A DNA stretch of 33,335 nucleotides from a virus: positions 1 to 33,335 of IMG/VR virus record IMGVR_UViG_3300024262_000139, one strand, 5' to 3'. The translations under genes were made by a program, and so were the position numbers. A model generated the notes under the pieces. The model saw nothing but the letters and a program-made list of their open reading frames with translations, made no database searches and had not been told where the DNA came from. Position 1 is the first letter of the stretch; each line of letters begins with the position of its first letter. Of the stretch, positions 15,181 to 23,118 are shown in pieces.

Positions 15181-16368
15181 TTACCCTAAGTCTTCTGTGT
15201 CAGTAGAATCTTCTGTTTTATCCCACAACCTACGAACTCTATCCTTTACAGCGTTTTCACCGTCGCCCATTTTCTTATAAACATTCTTTCCACTTTCGGA
15301 TGATGGGTCAAATATATCAATCTGCCCGCATGAAGCATCAAACATACATGGGAATGTTAATCCGTCAGCGCCAAAACGATTTTTAATAATATGCATTCTT
15401 GCTGTGTTTTGCAGTTTATCTTCTCGTTTTCTTGATATGGAAGCAACAAAGTCAGCAGTCATAATTTTTCTATATGAATCAGCGATACCACCAGCTTCAA
15501 TGATTTCTTCATTAGTCTGACTTCTGTTTGCTTGTGAAGCAGTCCAAACTGGAATTTGCAATTCACCAGCCATAGCACGAAGTTCTTCATAAATCCCACC
15601 TGACTCTTGGTATGAATTTGAATTCTTCTCCGCTGAAATAGGTCTTAGTATATCAGCATAATCAACAATGACCAAATCCACCTTTTTATTCGTAAGCATT
15701 TGAATTCTATCAATGTAACTTCTCAGACTTAATGCTGAAACTGTTTTTATTGGGTAATATTTGATCTTCAAGAATCCATCAAGGCTTTCAAGTGATTCTA
15801 CAACCTTGTTTTTGTTTTTCACAATTGACTGAAAATCTATACCCGTGAAACAACAGTCATAACGTCTTCCAACATACTTTTGCTGTAACTCCATAGTAAA
15901 GTGAACCACATTTTTACCTTGTCTGAGAGCTTCCGCTCCAACTTTGTTCAAACACCATGAATTATGACTCAATATACCATTTGAATAGTAACAATGGACA
16001 TCTTCTACGCTAATATCAAACAATATCTCAGATTTTCCAGATTTTTGTTCAACTACCTTTGTATGACCCGACTCGGTTTCAACTAACTGATCGGTTGATA
16101 AATCCTTCGTGAATACCCACTCACCATTAGACTTTACTCTGTGTTTTGGTGAGGTTTTGAGTGTTTTATTATTCCCGAAATATGTAGTCACCGTATTCTG
16201 TTTCTCAGTTCTGAACATATTAGCAATTCGTTTGTATCCGGCTGGAGTTTTCACCCGAATATCAACGGGTGGTGTTTTGGAAGCATGTTCTTCATCGGGA
16301 ATCCCAATGGAAGAAAATAATTCTTTAATTTTTACTTTTTTCTGTGTGTTTCTGATTTGTATATTCAT
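15181..16368 (-). CDS. Split intein C-half fused to helicase C-terminal part (gp41-like)
   Basis: Residues 1-136 are the C-terminal intein half: VKTPAGYKRI, the block B motif TSPKHRV (72-78), then DISVEDVHCYYSNGILSHN ending in His-Asn, with Ser137 as the +1 nucleophile. Residues 137-395 continue the replicative helicase from the Walker A serine: SWCLNKVGAEALRQG, the Walker B-like VDLVIVDYADILRP, then WTASQANRSQ and HIIKNRFGADG. Joined to the 213-residue N-extein the product is 472 aa, close to T4 gp41 (475 aa). The ATG overlaps the stop of the endonuclease gene (ATGA), so translation is probably coupled. The acidic C-terminus looks complete. Confidence 0.9.
   Translation of the reverse strand: MNIQIRNTQKKVKIKELFSSIGIPDEEHASKTPPVDIRVKTPAGYKRIANMFRTEKQNTVTTYFGNNKTLKTSPKHRVKSNGEWVFTKDLSTDQLVETESGHTKVVEQKSGKSEILFDISVEDVHCYYSNGILSHNSWCLNKVGAEALRQGKNVVHFTMELQQKYVGRRYDCCFTGIDFQSIVKNKNKVVESLESLDGFLKIKYYPIKTVSALSLRSYIDRIQMLTNKKVDLVIVDYADILRPISAEKNSNSYQESGGIYEELRAMAGELQIPVWTASQANRSQTNEEIIEAGGIADSYRKIMTADFVASISRKREDKLQNTARMHIIKNRFGADGLTFPCMFDASCGQIDIFDPSSESGKNVYKKMGDGENAVKDRVRRLWDKTEDSTDTEDLG
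15961..16368 (-). other. C-terminal split-intein half (IntC, 136 aa)
   Basis: It covers intein blocks from the segment after block A through block G, including block B (TxxH in TSPKHRV), block F (DVHCYYSNG) and block G (ILSHN). Cleavage and ligation are expected between Asn136 and Ser137. Block B lies in this half, unlike in gp41-1-type split inteins where it is in the N half. Confidence 0.88.
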
Positions 16369-17285
16369 CTTAAAAAATTGTTTATTCTGTTTATTTGTTC
16401 GTCTTTGTTATTCAACCAATCATTTTCCCATATCTCAATGACATCATATCCTTTTGATATCAAATACTCTTTTCGGAGTTTATCACTTTTCCATTTATCT
16501 TTAGCTTTGATTGGAAGAAGATGTTCATTGATGATTTCATCAGCTTTATACATTTCAGGATTAGCATGCCAAAAATCACCATTAACTTCAATTATTTTAT
16601 TACCTGAAATGATATCAACAATATAAGGGCCGATTGGAATGTTTGATTCAGCATCACCGCTAACGTTATTTTTCACTTGAGAGTATACCTCCATCTCTAA
16701 TTTGGAAGTCCCATTAAATTTCCCAAAGTGTTTAGCCCATTTTGCGGCACCCACTTGAGATATCAATTTTTTCATTGAGTTTGATATCTTCCGTTTAGAT
16801 TCCTCAGTTCTAATATGTCCCTTGAACTTAGAAGATTTGGAAGAATTTTCCGATTGGAGTTTATAAATCTCTATTTTAGCTTCTTCTTCTGTCATGTCAT
16901 ATTTATCCACCCAATACTCAATCCTCCATACTGATCTATCATGTGTATACTTTTCAGCTGATTTGTTTGCATTTTCAGTTTGAATCTCTGAAATTTTTCT
17001 TTTCGCCTCAAATTCTGAATAACCACGTTTCAACCAATAATTAACTGAAAAAATAGATCCCCCTTCTTTCTGAGTATTGGACATTTTCAATCGGTTTTCT
17101 GGATCACTCATCCATTTTTTAGATGTCTCTGACAATCGTTTTCTAACTTCATCGGAAACAATTGCAAGTTTAGTCTCTCCAAATTGAGACTTGTAATCAT
17201 CGCCTGATATTTTGTGAGTTCGGTTTAAATGTGACACTAAACTTTTCATTTTACGTCCGCATATTTTACATGTTATTAATTCCAT
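16365..17285 (-). CDS. Vsr-like (EDxHD-type) homing endonuclease (306 aa)
   Basis: The N-terminus has a C2H2-like finger, CKICG(6-10) with SHLNRTH (18-24). Two related repeats follow, VNYWLKRGYSEFEAKRKISE (81-100) and IEYWVDKYDMTEEEAKIEIY (122-141), with NUMOD3-like helices such as RTEESKRKISNSMKK. The C-terminal nuclease domain is Vsr-like: IVDII with D224, then IIEVNGDFWHANP with E233, D237 and H240, and VIEIWENDW. This fits the endonuclease family described between split-intein halves in 'fractured' phage genes. It sits between the two helicase-intein halves, has a late-type motif before its ATG, and overlaps the IntC gene by 4 nt. It probably promotes homing of the split-intein cassette. 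Confidence 0.85.
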   Translation of the reverse strand: MELITCKICGRKMKSLVSHLNRTHKISGDDYKSQFGETKLAIVSDEVRKRLSETSKKWMSDPENRLKMSNTQKEGGSIFSVNYWLKRGYSEFEAKRKISEIQTENANKSAEKYTHDRSVWRIEYWVDKYDMTEEEAKIEIYKLQSENSSKSSKFKGHIRTEESKRKISNSMKKLISQVGAAKWAKHFGKFNGTSKLEMEVYSQVKNNVSGDAESNIPIGPYIVDIISGNKIIEVNGDFWHANPEMYKADEIINEHLLPIKAKDKWKSDKLRKEYLISKGYDVIEIWENDWLNNKDEQINRINNFLR

Positions 17286-17288
17286 GGG

Positions 17289-17298
17289 TATAAATATA
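17289..17298 (-). promoter_or_regulatory. Late-type motif TATATTTATA before the homing endonuclease gene
   Basis: Minus strand TATATTTATA, 3 nt before the ATG at 17285, inside the intein break. It may let the endonuclease and C-half be transcribed apart from the N-half. Confidence 0.6.
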
Positions 17299-17318
17299 CA
17301 AAAATGTATAAATTTATG

Positions 17319-18182
17319 TTAAGATTTACCGTTTCCACTTGAATTATTTTTTAAATTTTCAAGCTCCCACAAAATATTGTAAACTTGCCACCCAAAACAC
17401 TTCTCTACTCCATTGATAATTCCCGACATGTCATATTGATTAAATGGGTCTATCCAGAGGGTAAATATACTTCCATCATTACGGGTGAAGTCTATTCCGA
17501 GTTCCTGATATTGAATTTCAATTTCAGTATTAGGACCAACGCATTTTCCAATTCCCGCTGGAGCAACAAATACCCCTAATTCACCTGGGCCTAATCCACC
17601 ATCCATAAGATCATCAACGACATCCCAGTTTGTCTTTACAGCGTCACGACAGTCTTCAAGCAATCGTTCATCAATCTCAGTCATATAATCATGACCATCA
17701 TCACGTTCCATGCCTGCTTTTAAGGCTTCATCAACCGTATGCTTTATTTTTTCATATTCTCCATTTTTAAGCAAATCAGCAGAATCAAGGATTGCAGATT
17801 TCAATTTTTGATTTTTACAAAATTCAAGAAATGCACTGCGAATATAATTTAAATCACTGTCGTCAATATTTGCATATACCTGACGTAATGACTCAATGAC
17901 TGCTTGTTTAGTGACGACATCGCTTACGCTATTTAGTTCATTTTTGAACACTGTCATCGTTGGTATATCTTTGTATTTTTGAAAATACTCGCCTATTGTA
18001 ATCACGATCCATTTGTGACTTTCATTTTCAAAAAAATCAACATGAAGGATATCTAAAATTTGTTGAAGGAAAGCTTTACCAGTACCTGTTCCTGATAGAT
18101 CTTTTTTTGGATCTAATAGTGCTGATAAGCATTTAATTTGGAAGTCGTTTCCAAATTTTTTAAGTGTGTCTATTTCTGCCAT
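17319..18182 (-). CDS. Helicase N-terminal part (gp41-like) fused to split intein N-half
   Basis: Residues 1-213 are a DnaB/gp41-type helicase: an N-terminal helical domain, a linker ending TNWDVVDDLMDGGLGPGELG, and the start of Walker A, VAPAGIGK. Position 214 is Cys of an intein block A, CVGPNTEIEIQ, and 74 intein residues follow to the stop. The helicase is therefore cut between Lys and Ser of the Walker A motif, and only protein trans-splicing with the product of 15181-16368 would restore ATPase activity. The helicase works at the replication fork, loaded on the lagging strand with SSB and primase. A TATATTTATA motif lies 22 nt before the ATG, with no Shine-Dalgarno site. Confidence 0.9.
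   Translation of the reverse strand: MAEIDTLKKFGNDFQIKCLSALLDPKKDLSGTGTGKAFLQQILDILHVDFFENESHKWIVITIGEYFQKYKDIPTMTVFKNELNSVSDVVTKQAVIESLRQVYANIDDSDLNYIRSAFLEFCKNQKLKSAILDSADLLKNGEYEKIKHTVDEALKAGMERDDGHDYMTEIDERLLEDCRDAVKTNWDVVDDLMDGGLGPGELGVFVAPAGIGKCVGPNTEIEIQYQELGIDFTRNDGSIFTLWIDPFNQYDMSGIINGVEKCFGWQVYNILWELENLKNNSSGNGKS
17322..17543 (-). other. N-terminal split-intein half (IntN, 74 aa)
   Basis: It starts with the catalytic Cys214 and block A (CVGPNTEIEIQ). It lacks a TxxH block B. The remaining 60 residues (for example GSIFTLWIDPFNQYDMSGII) do not match the usual intein N2 region and are not explained. Confidence 0.82.
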
Positions 18183-18204
18183 ATTTTGTGTTGTGTTGTT
18201 CGTT

Positions 18205-18214
18205 TATAAATATA
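18205..18214 (-). promoter_or_regulatory. TATATTTATA motif upstream of the helicase N-half
   Basis: Same decamer as before the late genes, but 22 nt from the ATG at 18182. It lies in the 68-nt gap after the nuclease gene. Confidence 0.45.
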
Positions 18215-18250
18215 ATTCGTTTAAAAGCAAAAATCAAATTAAAAGAATGA

Positions 18251-19336
18251 TTACTGCGATTTGGCGTAAAAATCCAATGTGTCAAATGTTTCTCGTAACC
18301 ATACATGATGATTTTTAAAACATGCGGCGCTGAAAAGCCTGTATTTTTTAAGCAATGACGTAAATTCAAACGTATTCATTGGATCTATTTTTTTATTAAT
18401 AATATCTTGAATTTTAAGTTTTACGAATGAACTTATATCCGATTCTCCAAGCTGCATTAAACAGTGATTTCGTTCAATTATTTGTTCATTCTCACAAATT
18501 AAATTATATGCTTTCAATTTTCCGTTTTGATTGTCTTTCGCATACTTCATCATATCCGACAATGTAAATTCTTCTTCTGTTGACAATTGGGGGAATGCTT
18601 TTATAGCGGTTTTTATACCGATTCCTTTTACTCCGTCAACATTGTCCGATTTATCACCGTTTAAAATTTTGTATAAGATGTAGTTTTTTGAGGTTATACC
18701 TGTTTCGTCAAATACTTCTTTTGGTCCATACATCCTTTTTTTGCTTGGACTATAAACCTTCACCTTATCATTAATTAGTTGATAAAAATCTTGGTCAGTA
18801 CTCATAATGGTTATACTATCTGTATCCTCTTTGTTGAAAATTTCAGTACAAAGATAAGCAATTGAATCATCTGCCTCGATATTTTCAATTGCCATCATGC
18901 TTACAGGTAGATTATGACACAACACAGCGGCTTTTTGAAGTTGGTTAAGTAACGACACATCCCCATCGTCAGAAGAATCCTCGTAAATTCGGTTCAATCG
19001 TATTTTGCTTTTCCGCTTTGCTTTGTAATTTTTATAAACTGCTTGACGTTTCTTTGATCCGCCTTGACCATCAAATACAATTACACACCGTGTAGGCTTT
19101 AATGTTCGTATGGCATAACCTATGCTTTTGAAAAACCCATCAATCCCACCGATATGATCACCGTTATCATCCATTGCTGGATTTACGCAATATGATCGTA
19201 TGAATGTATTATTGCCATCAATCAAAAGGATATCTGAATTAATATTTTTATCAAATTTGTTCGTATTTTCATCTTTGTTCAAATTTTCAAACAGAGAAAA
19301 CAGCTTTTTCTTTTGATTGTTGTTTAAATTGGTCAT
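18251..19336 (-). CDS. rnh: FEN-family 5'-3' nuclease (T4 RNase H-like)
   Basis: This flap-endonuclease family enzyme removes RNA primers and flaps from Okazaki fragments. All metal-site motifs are visible: D40 in LLIDGNN, D89 in VIVFDGQGGSKKRQ, E154/D156/D157 in IENIEADDSIAYL, D181 and D183 in MSTDQDFYQL, and a helix-three-turn-helix with metal ligand in GDKSDNVDGVKGIGIKTA (about 227-244). The length (361 aa) is slightly above T4 RNase H (305 aa) because of a polar N-terminal extension of about 35 residues. It sits next to the helicase, consistent with lagging-strand work. An early-type promoter ends 7 nt before the ATG, in the short divergent region shared with the plus-strand gene. Confidence 0.9.
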   Translation of the reverse strand: MTNLNNNQKKKLFSLFENLNKDENTNKFDKNINSDILLIDGNNTFIRSYCVNPAMDDNGDHIGGIDGFFKSIGYAIRTLKPTRCVIVFDGQGGSKKRQAVYKNYKAKRKSKIRLNRIYEDSSDDGDVSLLNQLQKAAVLCHNLPVSMMAIENIEADDSIAYLCTEIFNKEDTDSITIMSTDQDFYQLINDKVKVYSPSKKRMYGPKEVFDETGITSKNYILYKILNGDKSDNVDGVKGIGIKTAIKAFPQLSTEEEFTLSDMMKYAKDNQNGKLKAYNLICENEQIIERNHCLMQLGESDISSFVKLKIQDIINKKIDPMNTFEFTSLLKKYRLFSAACFKNHHVWLRETFDTLDFYAKSQ

Positions 19337-19343
19337 TATTCTA

Positions 19344-19371
19344 ATAATACAATATTTATAAGCAAAGTCAA
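19344..19371 (-). promoter_or_regulatory. Early promoter of the 5' nuclease gene
   Basis: Minus strand TTGACT (19366-19371), 16-bp spacer, TATTAT (19344-19349), 7 nt to the ATG at 19336. The spacer also contains AATATTTATA on the plus strand (19351-19360), which may serve the divergent gene. Confidence 0.65.
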
Positions 19372-19385
19372 ATTATAAGAAATAC

Positions 19386-20870
19386 ATGAAATTAACGGAT
19401 AAAATTTTAAAAGAATGGTGTTTAAAAATACCAAGAGGATTTCCGCTGTTAGAAAATGGCAAATTTACATGTGAAAATGACTTATCAATACTTAAAGAAA
19501 TGATCAATTCATATTTGATTCTAGAAGCTCGTGGGATATATGGGCGGGAATCTGATGAGGTTTTTGAACATAAACCAACAGGAATAAAAGCCAAATTCGT
19601 TTCGGTGAAGTCATATCCAGATCCTAAAATTTCTAATAAATTAAGATTTGATAACGTGGATGAACGAAATACAAAAATAAAAGATTTGGAAGATTCAGGA
19701 AAAAAAATTGATTGGGTGAATACACCGAATAATAGATTGCTATCATTCGGCCTCATTAAGTTGGCAATAGGCGATAAAAACTTCATATACTGGGGAAAAT
19801 ATTTTGAACAAATTAAGCCAAATATGTTTTCAATGTGGAAAAACAATCAAATACCAGCCGGTTGGGAGTTGCAAATAAAATCATCATTGAAAGAAAAGTT
19901 TCCAGTCAAACCAAAACATCTTATAAAAACTTCCGAAATATTTAAAAATGCTAAAGATGTAATAGACGCCGTATCCAAAAATTCACGACCAGATACAACT
20001 GACATATTAACAACCGCATTGGAAAATGCACACAAAGGCGAAACCGTTGTGTTTCCAGGTATGGCGGAATATGAAGAACCGATCCGTGATTATTTTGGTG
20101 AGATTTTCGGACCATTGGCAATGATGGGTGGACAAGTAAAAGGCCAAGCAAATGATGCCAAAAAACAACTGGCAGGTGGACAAGACTGGTCAACAATGGG
20201 TATATCATGGCCTATGAATAGTAATACAAATTTAATTGACAGCAGTTTTGTTTCAAAAAAAGGTATGATTGGGATAAGTTCTAAAGGCGGAAAAGGAGCA
20301 AAAGCAAGTTCCAGCAATCTTTACAAAGCATATATCGATGTAAAAAGAGCAGGAAATGTAGAACTACTTAACGAATTATCAGATATAATACCCATTTTGA
20401 CAATTATACAATCAAACACAATCATAGATGGTCCATTTAGACTTGCGGAATATCTGAGGTTAAGCATTTCAAAAAACTTGGAAAATGAGATTAAAAGTTA
20501 TATAAAAAACGACAAAAGAGATTTAGATGGAATTTCACCCGAAGCAAAAACATTAATATCAATTAAAAAATTTAAGTATTCAAATTCATTTAGAACTGGA
20601 TATGCTTTATTGAGTGTTGTTGCTAAACTGGTGGCCGATAGTATCAATAACAATGACAACTTAGATTTTTCATCCAAGGCTTTGTCATTGTTGAATAACT
20701 CAAGTATTATTCAACTACACATAACAACCCAAACAAAGGGTGATGATGTATATGTAAAAGAATATAAAGCAATATATCCTCCAAAATTCACTGGAAAAAT
20801 AGAATTGGATGGTGAAAAATCATATTATTCATCCAATGCGTCCGGAAAAATTGCATTTGGTTTTGTATAA
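19386..20870 (+). CDS. Unknown large protein, only plus-strand gene (494 aa)
   Basis: I do not recognise this protein with confidence. Features seen: an N-terminal helix (MKLTDKILKEWCLKIPRGFP), a beta-rich segment with FEHKPTGIKAKFVSVKSYPD, an aromatic block (FIYWGKYFEQIKPNMFSMWK), and a striking central motif, LIDSSFVSKKGMIGISSKGG followed by KGAKASSSNLYKAY. The D...GISSKGG arrangement could be a degenerate PD-(D/E)xK-like nuclease core, but this is speculation. There is no membrane segment. It is transcribed opposite to all neighbours, from a 49-nt divergent region, and ends at a bidirectional terminator. That isolation suggests an independently regulated or acquired gene. Confidence 0.85.
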   Translation: MKLTDKILKEWCLKIPRGFPLLENGKFTCENDLSILKEMINSYLILEARGIYGRESDEVFEHKPTGIKAKFVSVKSYPDPKISNKLRFDNVDERNTKIKDLEDSGKKIDWVNTPNNRLLSFGLIKLAIGDKNFIYWGKYFEQIKPNMFSMWKNNQIPAGWELQIKSSLKEKFPVKPKHLIKTSEIFKNAKDVIDAVSKNSRPDTTDILTTALENAHKGETVVFPGMAEYEEPIRDYFGEIFGPLAMMGGQVKGQANDAKKQLAGGQDWSTMGISWPMNSNTNLIDSSFVSKKGMIGISSKGGKGAKASSSNLYKAYIDVKRAGNVELLNELSDIIPILTIIQSNTIIDGPFRLAEYLRLSISKNLENEIKSYIKNDKRDLDGISPEAKTLISIKKFKYSNSFRTGYALLSVVAKLVADSINNNDNLDFSSKALSLLNNSSIIQLHITTQTKGDDVYVKEYKAIYPPKFTGKIELDGEKSYYSSNASGKIAFGFV

Positions 20871-20871
20871 A

Positions 20872-20897
20872 AAGGGCGGTATATTTCAACCACCCTT
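20872..20897. terminator. Bidirectional terminator between convergent genes
   Basis: Stem AAGGGCGGT (20872-20880) with ACCACCCTT (20889-20897), one mismatch, 8-nt loop. On the minus strand it is followed by TTTTTAT, ending the recombinase transcript; on the plus strand by AATTTAATT after the stop at 20870. Confidence 0.8.
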
Positions 20898-20904
20898 AAT
20901 TTAA

Positions 20905-22128
20905 TTATTCTGCGATTCCTTCACCATCCTCAAAATCATACTCAATGTCTTCGTCAGCACACTTCGTTTGATCTTTGTATTGCATGATGTGAATATCACA
21001 AAGTTCTTTATACAAATCATCTTTCAGAGTTTTATTAGTTTCCAACAATCTCGTAAAATTATCTTTACAGATTTCATAAATTTTTCCATCTGAACAATGA
21101 TATGTATGTTTGGTTTGTCCGCCTGATGCTTCAATCAAATTATCTAAAGCATTTTCATTTGCTGATAATGCCTTTTTCTTTTGATCTGTTGTCATACCCT
21201 TTTGTAGAACTTTATGTTCCGACAATGTGGCAATCCAATTTCCATAATTATCTAAACCACGGTCAAAAAACAAATCAAATTCACACTGTCTCATAGGCGG
21301 ACCTAATCTATTTTTGATGATTTTACATCTAGTCTGAATTCCAATTACATTTTTATCTTTATTTTTAATTTGACCGATTGCTTGTAATCTTAACCGTAAA
21401 CTAGCGTGGAAGGCTAATGCCTTTCCTCCTGATGTCGTGTAAGGGTCTCCGAACATGGCATTCATCTTCACCCTCAACTGATTGGTGAAAATCAACGCCA
21501 CACGTTGCCTCGCTATCATTTGGGTTATCTTACGCATTGCCTTTGAATTGATAATAGCCTTTGCGGTTGCATAACCATCTTTACCATGATCAGATTCCAT
21601 TTCAGTTTTACAACTGGCAGCAGCAATTGAATCAACGACGATTGTAACCAGACGATCTTTGGTTGACCCTCTAATCTTTTCAATAATTTTTTCAATGTTG
21701 TCGTAAATTTCCTCAACGTGGTCACATGAAATGTAAAGCAATGTATTCAAATCTACACCGATTGCCCTTACAAAATTTGTTTCCAATGAAGACTCTGTAT
21801 CAATGAATACTGCCAATCCACCTTTTTTCTGTGTTTCCGCTAAAGCGTGCATACACAATAACGTTTTACCCGAATGTTCTAAACCTGTAACCTCAGTTAT
21901 TCTCCCAACTGGAAAACCAGCATCTGGTCGGTTACACATCACTAAATCCAATTGATCATTTCCACTTGGAACCCAATCAATGATTTTTGAAGGATCGTCA
22001 GGATTATCATCACCTAAAACAAATGCGATATTTCCACCGTCTTTATTTGCTTTATTGAGCATAGCCGCTATTTCATCAGCCAATTTATCTCTACCTGTAT
22101 CCTCTACTTCTACTTTTTTCTTTGCCAT
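20905..22128 (-). CDS. uvsX: UvsX/RecA-like recombinase
   Basis: This ATP-dependent strand-exchange protein drives recombination-dependent replication and repair with the gp32-like SSB encoded upstream. Walker A GLEHSGKT is at residues 82-89, with GFPVGRITEVTG before it. Further RecA-fold landmarks are VFIDTESSLE, LVTIVVDSIAAAS (Walker B), FTNQLRVKMNAMFGDPYTTS (loop L2 region) and GGKALAFHASLRLRL. The C-terminus is acidic (DEDIEYDFEDGEG), as in RecA. Length is 407 aa from the ATG at 22128, which has AAGGGA upstream as a weak ribosome site; an in-frame GTG lies 8 codons upstream. Unlike the helicase, no intein interrupts it. Confidence 0.9.
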   Translation of the reverse strand: MAKKKVEVEDTGRDKLADEIAAMLNKANKDGGNIAFVLGDDNPDDPSKIIDWVPSGNDQLDLVMCNRPDAGFPVGRITEVTGLEHSGKTLLCMHALAETQKKGGLAVFIDTESSLETNFVRAIGVDLNTLLYISCDHVEEIYDNIEKIIEKIRGSTKDRLVTIVVDSIAAASCKTEMESDHGKDGYATAKAIINSKAMRKITQMIARQRVALIFTNQLRVKMNAMFGDPYTTSGGKALAFHASLRLRLQAIGQIKNKDKNVIGIQTRCKIIKNRLGPPMRQCEFDLFFDRGLDNYGNWIATLSEHKVLQKGMTTDQKKKALSANENALDNLIEASGGQTKHTYHCSDGKIYEICKDNFTRLLETNKTLKDDLYKELCDIHIMQYKDQTKCADEDIEYDFEDGEGIAE

Positions 22129-22153
22129 ATATTTTTCCCTTGATTTTAACACT

Positions 22154-22192
22154 AAAAAAGGTGGGTACCAGCGTTATGCTGGTATCCCACCC
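22154..22192 (-). terminator. Rho-independent terminator after the SSB gene
   Basis: Long GC-rich hairpin with GGTGGG and TACCAGC against GCTGGTA and CCCACC (one bulged base, GTTAT loop, 22160-22192), followed on the minus strand by six T (22154-22159). It lies between the SSB stop at 22215 and the recombinase start, so it may also reduce read-through into uvsX. Confidence 0.88.
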
Positions 22193-22214
22193 TAAACGAA
22201 CCAATCAACACGAA

Positions 22215-23006
22215 TTAGTTGTTAAACAACTTATCGAAATCATTTTCTACATCTTTAGAAGAAGCTTTAACTTCTGTCTTTTCTTCAACCGCTGACTTTT
22301 CCTCAACCTTAGTTTCACTTGAAGTTTCAGTTTCATCATCCGAATCTTCCGTTCCTTCACCCTCTGGATTCAAATAAGCATCCAAAGCCGCTTTCAGTGT
22401 TTCATATGAAGGTTCTTCACCATATATGTCAGAAATTGGAGATTGATTTTTTATAGCCTCAATTACATCCTTGTCACCAACAACAGATGGCTTACGACGT
22501 GGTCTTATTTGAGTCTCTGGAAAATTCTTCCCAGCGGCTTCAGCTGAAATATACTCAACTGTGATGTCAGTACCATTTTTCAAATCGGTAATATCACCAT
22601 ACTCTTCATCAGCAACGATGCCTAATAATGTTTGATATACTTGTTTTCCAAATCCCCAAAATCTTACACCCTTGTCTTCTTCTCCACGTACGATTACTGG
22701 AGCGTAGATACGCATCTTTGGGTAAAATTGTTTACTCAATTCAAAGTCGTCTTTATCGCCTGAATTTCTAAGTTTGTTAGCAATCTCAACGATTGGATCT
22801 GGTCGACCAAATGAAGTTGGTGACAGATAAGTTTTTCCATTGAATCCGTAGTGGAATTTCAGCTCAATAAAAGGATTATCCGGTTGTTCTTTACATGGAA
22901 CCAATCTAATATTCTGAGTTCCCTCAGATGGTTTCCAAGAATTGTTCGTTCTTTTGTTTTTGTTTGAGATTTCTCCCAGTCTTTGTCTCATTTTTGCAAT
23001 GTCCAT
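22215..23006 (-). CDS. gp32-like single-stranded DNA-binding protein
   Basis: The 263-aa protein matches T4 gp32-type SSBs. The core has FIELKFHYGFNGKTYLSPTS, FYPKMRIYAPVIVRGEEDKG followed by VRFWGFGKQVYQTLLGI, then DEEYGDITDLKNGTDITVEY. A basic N-terminus (KMRQRLGEISNKNKR) is the likely cooperativity region. The C-terminus, from about 205, is a long acidic tail ending DFDKLFNN, used in gp32 for partner contacts. The cysteine cluster of the T4 zinc site is missing. The ATG has the clearest Shine-Dalgarno site in the window (AAGGA, 7 nt). The A-rich leader and the palindrome in its promoter hint at autoregulation. Confidence 0.9.
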   Translation of the reverse strand: MDIAKMRQRLGEISNKNKRTNNSWKPSEGTQNIRLVPCKEQPDNPFIELKFHYGFNGKTYLSPTSFGRPDPIVEIANKLRNSGDKDDFELSKQFYPKMRIYAPVIVRGEEDKGVRFWGFGKQVYQTLLGIVADEEYGDITDLKNGTDITVEYISAEAAGKNFPETQIRPRRKPSVVGDKDVIEAIKNQSPISDIYGEEPSYETLKAALDAYLNPEGEGTEDSDDETETSSETKVEEKSAVEEKTEVKASSKDVENDFDKLFNN

Positions 23007-23076
23007 TTGTCATTCCTTATTTTTTAGTTTTTATTTTTCAATTACGCCAATTATAGTCGGCATTAATAAATATCTA

Positions 23077-23104
23077 ATTATACCACGAAAATCGTGTTTG
23101 TAAA
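23077..23104 (-). promoter_or_regulatory. SSB gene promoter with palindromic spacer
   Basis: Minus strand TTTACA (23099-23104), 16-bp spacer, TATAAT (23077-23082) preceded by TGG. The spacer holds a 13-bp palindrome, CACGA-AAA-TCGTG (23084-23096 on the plus strand), a candidate operator. The leader to the SSB ATG is about 65 nt and holds a 10-codon ORF. Confidence 0.6.
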
Positions 23105-23118
23105 ATTATAAGAACTTT

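Noticed and set aside
9811-17298. T4-type late promoters (TATAAATA) reading on the plus strand
   Set aside because: TATAAATA does occur on the plus strand at these sites, but it points away from the adjacent genes into antisense DNA. The consistent distance to minus-strand ATGs favours the opposite orientation.
15181-18182. Helicase frameshift or pseudogene
   Set aside because: The two halves end and begin with proper intein splice-junction residues (Cys1, His-Asn, Ser+1), and a nuclease gene lies between, so this is a split intein and not decay.
19373-19846. Minus-strand open frame of 157 codons
   Set aside because: It is antisense to the 494-aa plus-strand gene, whose start, end and terminator are coherent.
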